A program made the translations under genes and the position numbers. The notes under the pieces were generated by a model, which worked only from the letters and a program-made list of their open reading frames with translations, was not told the origin of the DNA and did not search any database. A DNA stretch of 16,472 nucleotides from positions 6,139 through 22,610 of the forward strand of contig HF986737.1 in NCBI GenBank assembly GCA_000433175.1, in the 5' to 3' direction. Below are positions 13,731-16,472 of this stretch, in pieces (position 1 is the stretch's first letter; the number at the start of each line of letters is the position of its first letter). This DNA is from Prevotella sp. CAG:1058 (lineage in GTDB: Bacteria; Bacteroidota; Bacteroidia; Bacteroidales; Bacteroidaceae).

Positions 13731-14999
13731 TTACAGGTCTTTTCCTATGTCGCTGCGGAAGTACTTGTCAGTGAAATGTATCTTCTGTGCTTCTGCGAAC
13801 GACTTGGCGAGGGCCTCGTCCTTGTCTTTACCGTACGAGCTTACGGCGATGACGCGGCCGCCGGCTGTAACCACTTGGCCGTCCTTCAATGCCGTACCTG
13901 AGTGGAACACGATGCTTCCGTCAACGTCGTTGATGCCGGTAATGGGGTAGCCCTTGGCATATTTCTCGGGATATCCGCCGCTGACGAGCATCACACAAAC
14001 GGCAGCACGTTCGTCAAACTCTATTTCACGACGGTCGAGGTCTCCGTTTGCTACGCCTTCAAACAAGTCAACAATGTCGCTCTTCAGGCGCAGCATTACG
14101 CTCTCTGTTTCCGGGTCGCCCATGCGGCAGTTGTACTCTATCACCATCGGATCGCCGTTTACGTTGATGAGTCCGAAGAAGATGAAACCCTTGTAGTCGA
14201 GATTTTCCTCGGCAAGTCCCTCAACCGTGGGGCGGATTATGCGGTCTTCAACCTTCTTCATCCATTCTTTCGTTGCAAACGGTACTGGCGTTACGCTGCC
14301 CATTCCGCCGGTATTGAGTCCTGTGTCGTGTTCACCTATGCGCTTGTAGTCCTTTGCTTCGGGCAGAATCTTGTAGTTCTTGCCATCTGTTAGCACGAAT
14401 ACGGAGCATTCTATGCCGCTGAGGAATTCTTCGATGACAACATTTGCGGAAGCGTTGCCGAACATTCCGCCAAGCATTTCGCGCAGTTCTTTCTTTGCCT
14501 CGTCGAGCGTCGGCAATATCAGCACTCCCTTGCCTGCGCAGAGACCGTCAGCCTTCAGCACGTAAGGGGGCTGTAGTGTTTCGAGGAAACGCAGTCCTTC
14601 TTCAAGTGTGTTGCCGTTGAACGTCTTGTATTTAGCCGTCGGTATGTTGTGGCGCTGCATGAAACCTTTGGCGAAATCCTTCGAGCCTTCAAGCTGTGCG
14701 CCCAGTTTAGACGGGCCAATTACAGGTATGGCAGCCGTGCGTGCGTCGCTCTTGAATTCATCGTAGATGCCTTTTACCAACGGATCTTCAGGTCCCACTA
14801 CAACCATGTCGACACCGTTTGCCACGGCAAAGTCTTTCAGACGCCCGAAGTCGTCGGCCTTTATGTCTACGTTTTCGCCTGCGTTAGCCGTTCCGGCGTT
14901 GCCCGGGGCGATGTATAGTTTTTCAGTCTTCTTGCTTTGAGCTATCTTCCAGGCAAGTGCATGTTCGCGCCCGCCGCTTCCTAATAATAGTATTTTCAT
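13731..14999 (-). CDS. purD: Phosphoribosylamine--glycine ligase (GAR synthetase), 422 aa
   Basis: This is the second step of de novo purine synthesis: 5-phosphoribosylamine, glycine and ATP give glycinamide ribonucleotide. The N-terminal domain opens with the diagnostic [12 protein letters not shown] (residues 8-19), followed by IAPGNAGT and VVGPEDPLV. The ATP-grasp core holds [11 protein letters not shown], then a C-terminal [15 protein letters not shown] with the metal-binding Glu and Asn. Length is normal and no catalytic region is missing. ATG at 14999 lies 7 bp after the S9 peptidase stop, so the two are almost certainly co-transcribed even though the link is not metabolic. No purine riboswitch is visible before purD, as expected for an internal operon position. 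Confidence 0.96.
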   Translation of the reverse strand: MKILLLGSGGREHALAWKIAQSKKTEKLYIAPGNAGTANAGENVDIKADDFGRLKDFAVANGVDMVVVGPEDPLVKGIYDEFKSDARTAAIPVIGPSKLGAQLEGSKDFAKGFMQRHNIPTAKYKTFNGNTLEEGLRFLETLQPPYVLKADGLCAGKGVLILPTLDEAKKELREMLGGMFGNASANVVIEEFLSGIECSVFVLTDGKNYKILPEAKDYKRIGEHDTGLNTGGMGSVTPVPFATKEWMKKVEDRIIRPTVEGLAEENLDYKGFIFFGLINVNGDPMVIEYNCRMGDPETESVMLRLKSDIVDLFEGVANGDLDRREIEFDERAAVCVMLVSGGYPEKYAKGYPITGINDVDGSIVFHSGTALKDGQVVTAGGRVIAVSSYGKDKDEALAKSFAEAQKIHFTDKYFRSDIGKDL

Positions 15000-15006
15000 A
15001 ACTTTG

Positions 15007-16472
15007 TTATTTCAAATAGTCCTCAAAATATTGTGTAATCCTCTCGTGCAGGTGTACGCTCTGGTGCCCCATCATGTTGTGTCCTTCGCCAGGATAAACG
15101 TAGAAGTCGGGTTGTGTGCCAACTTCGTTGCATTTCTTGATGAACGACAATGCGTGTTGCGGAACCACTGTGGGGTCGTCTGTGCCTATTATGATCTGAA
15201 GTTTACCCTTCAAGTTCTTCGCCTTGTTGATGAGGCTGGTTTCCGCGTAGCCTTCCGGATTGGCCTGCGGCGTGTCCATATAGCGTTCGCCGTACATCAC
15301 CTCGTACCATTTCCAGTCGATGACGGGACCTCCGGCGACACCAACTTTGAATACGTCTGGGTAGGTTGTCATAAGCGACGTGGTCATAAAGCCGCCGAAA
15401 CTCCAACCGTGTACGCCCATGCGTGTCGTGTCTACGTAGGCCAGCGACTTAAGATATTCAACGCCTTTCATCTGGTCTTTCATCTCCTCGACGCCGAGTC
15501 TGCGGAACGTTGCCTGCTCGAAGTCGCGTCCCCGGTCGGACGAACCGCGGTTGTCAAGTATGAAGAGCAGGTATCCTTTCTGTGCCATGTACGTCTCCCA
15601 ACTGCGGCTTGCATAGTTCCAGCGTGCCTCGACATTGCGTATTCCGGGACCTCCGTAGACGTAAACCACTGTCGGATATTTCTTCGACGGGTCGAAGTTT
15701 ACGGGTTTCACCATACGGTAGTATAGGTCGGTTACGCCGTCGGCAGCCTTGATTGTGCCGCATGAGTATTCTGGCACGTTGTAGCCTTTCCACGGGTCGG
15801 GTGAGATGAAATAGTTCTTTGCCTTTGCGCTCTCCGTGTCTATTATGTCTATGTTGCGCGGAACTTTAGGCTCCGAATACTTGTCGAATGCGTATCTGCC
15901 CGACGCTGATAACATGCTTGTACGGTGTATGCCGTCGCCGAAAGCCGCTGCATGCACGCCGCGTCCGTTGTCGAGCAGTGTGCGCTTGCCGGTCTCGATG
16001 TTAACGGAGTAGATGTTGTTTTGTATCGGACTGCATTCCGTAGAAACGATGATGGCCGTCCTGGCCTTTGCGTTGAAGCCGACAAGCTCGAGCACAATCC
16101 ATTTGCCGCTCGTAATCTGCTTCAGCTGCTCACCTTTCGTATTGAAAAGGTAAAGGTGGTTGTAGCCGTCTTTCTCGCTTTGCAGTATGAATTTTCCGTT
16201 GTCCCAGGGCAGGAATGTTATCGGCGTGACGGGATGCACGTACTTGTCGTGGTGCTCCTTGTACAGCGTAGCCGTCTTGTCGCCTGTCCCTGCATTGTAG
16301 CTTACCAGTTCCATGTCGGTCTGGTCGCGGTTCAGCTCTATCATGTAGACCGTCTTGCTGTCGGGGTTCCATGCAACGTTGGTGAAGTATCGGTCGGTCG
16401 GGTCGCCTGCTTTCAGGTATACGGTCTTGCCGGTTTTCAGGTCGTAAACGCCGACAGTGACCTTGTGGCTGG
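15007..16472 (-). CDS. S9-family prolyl oligopeptidase / DPP IV-like peptidase (5' end outside window)
   Basis: This is the C-terminal 487 residues of a serine peptidase of clan SC. The frame stays open to the right edge, so the Met at 16344 is internal, not a start. The upstream part is beta-propeller (DPPIV_N-like), for example [17 protein letters not shown] and [20 protein letters not shown]. The alpha/beta-hydrolase domain follows. Counting from the Met at 16344, the nucleophile is S315 in GWSFGG (313-318), the acid is D389 or D390 in GTDDPTVV, and the histidine is H422 in [13 protein letters not shown] (230-234) supplies the oxyanion region, and [12 protein letters not shown] and [14 protein letters not shown] are typical of bacterial DPP IV-like S9 enzymes. 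In Bacteroidota these usually act in the periplasm, removing X-Pro dipeptides; the signal peptide would be outside the window. purD follows after 7 bp. Confidence 0.93.
   Translation of the reverse strand, partial: SHKVTVGVYDLKTGKTVYLKAGDPTDRYFTNVAWNPDSKTVYMIELNRDQTDMELVSYNAGTGDKTATLYKEHHDKYVHPVTPITFLPWDNGKFILQSEKDGYNHLYLFNTKGEQLKQITSGKWIVLELVGFNAKARTAIIVSTECSPIQNNIYSVNIETGKRTLLDNGRGVHAAAFGDGIHRTSMLSASGRYAFDKYSEPKVPRNIDIIDTESAKAKNYFISPDPWKGYNVPEYSCGTIKAADGVTDLYYRMVKPVNFDPSKKYPTVVYVYGGPGIRNVEARWNYASRSWETYMAQKGYLLFILDNRGSSDRGRDFEQATFRRLGVEEMKDQMKGVEYLKSLAYVDTTRMGVHGWSFGGFMTTSLMTTYPDVFKVGVAGGPVIDWKWYEVMYGERYMDTPQANPEGYAETSLINKAKNLKGKLQIIIGTDDPTVVPQHALSFIKKCNEVGTQPDFYVYPGEGHNMMGHQSVHLHERITQYFEDYLK

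Noticed and set aside
13902..14393. 163-codon plus-strand frame opposite purD
   Set aside because: purD is intact with all motifs; the opposite frame has no supporting feature.
15004..15726. 240-codon plus-strand frame opposite the S9 peptidase
   Set aside because: Shadow of a strongly supported gene. It has no family resemblance or promoter, and is open because of the codon usage of the real gene.

Overview
The window looks like ordinary chromosome from a Bacteroidota bacterium, most likely Prevotellaceae (inference from gene content and signals; no database was searched). The evidence is: promoters of the Bacteroidota form TTTG-N19/20-TAnnTTTG ahead of both tRNAs, the tetR gene and a lipoprotein gene; almost complete absence of Shine-Dalgarno sequences (tetR is the one exception); and characteristic families such as a very large TamB-like protein, a DUF4827-type lipoprotein and a DPP IV-like S9 peptidase. 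Genes are moderately GC-rich and spacers AT-rich. All proteins are full length except the S9 peptidase, whose 5' end lies outside the right edge.

Layout. Left block, all minus strand: tetR (6319-6912), fabG (5474-6220), an RluA-family pseudouridine synthase (4718-5389) and tamB (6-4613). tetR and fabG may be co-transcribed. A terminator-like hairpin lies between fabG and the pseudouridine synthase gene. Centre, 6.9-8.1 kb: an AT-rich RNA-gene region with initiator tRNA-fMet (plus) and tRNA-Arg(ACG) (minus), each with its own promoter and terminator. Next, plus strand: a DUF4827-type lipoprotein and glmM (UDP-GlcNAc precursor pathway), closed by a strong bidirectional terminator shared with the convergent M20 dipeptidase gene. 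Right block, minus strand, read right to left: S9 peptidase, purD (7-bp gap), a polytopic membrane protein of unknown function, and a small YqaA/DedA-type membrane protein, ending in a 392-bp spacer with a 22-bp tandem repeat that includes a perfect 15-bp hairpin.

The functions are mostly housekeeping: envelope biogenesis (TamB, GlmM, FabG), RNA modification, tRNAs, purine synthesis and peptide degradation. I see no mobile element, CRISPR array, phage gene or defence system. The most interesting signals are non-coding: the 22-bp tandem array, the imperfect palindrome plus isolated Shine-Dalgarno at tetR, large intergenic stem-loops of unrelated sequence, and unusual bases in the initiator tRNA. 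I do not think the window holds a dramatic new system.
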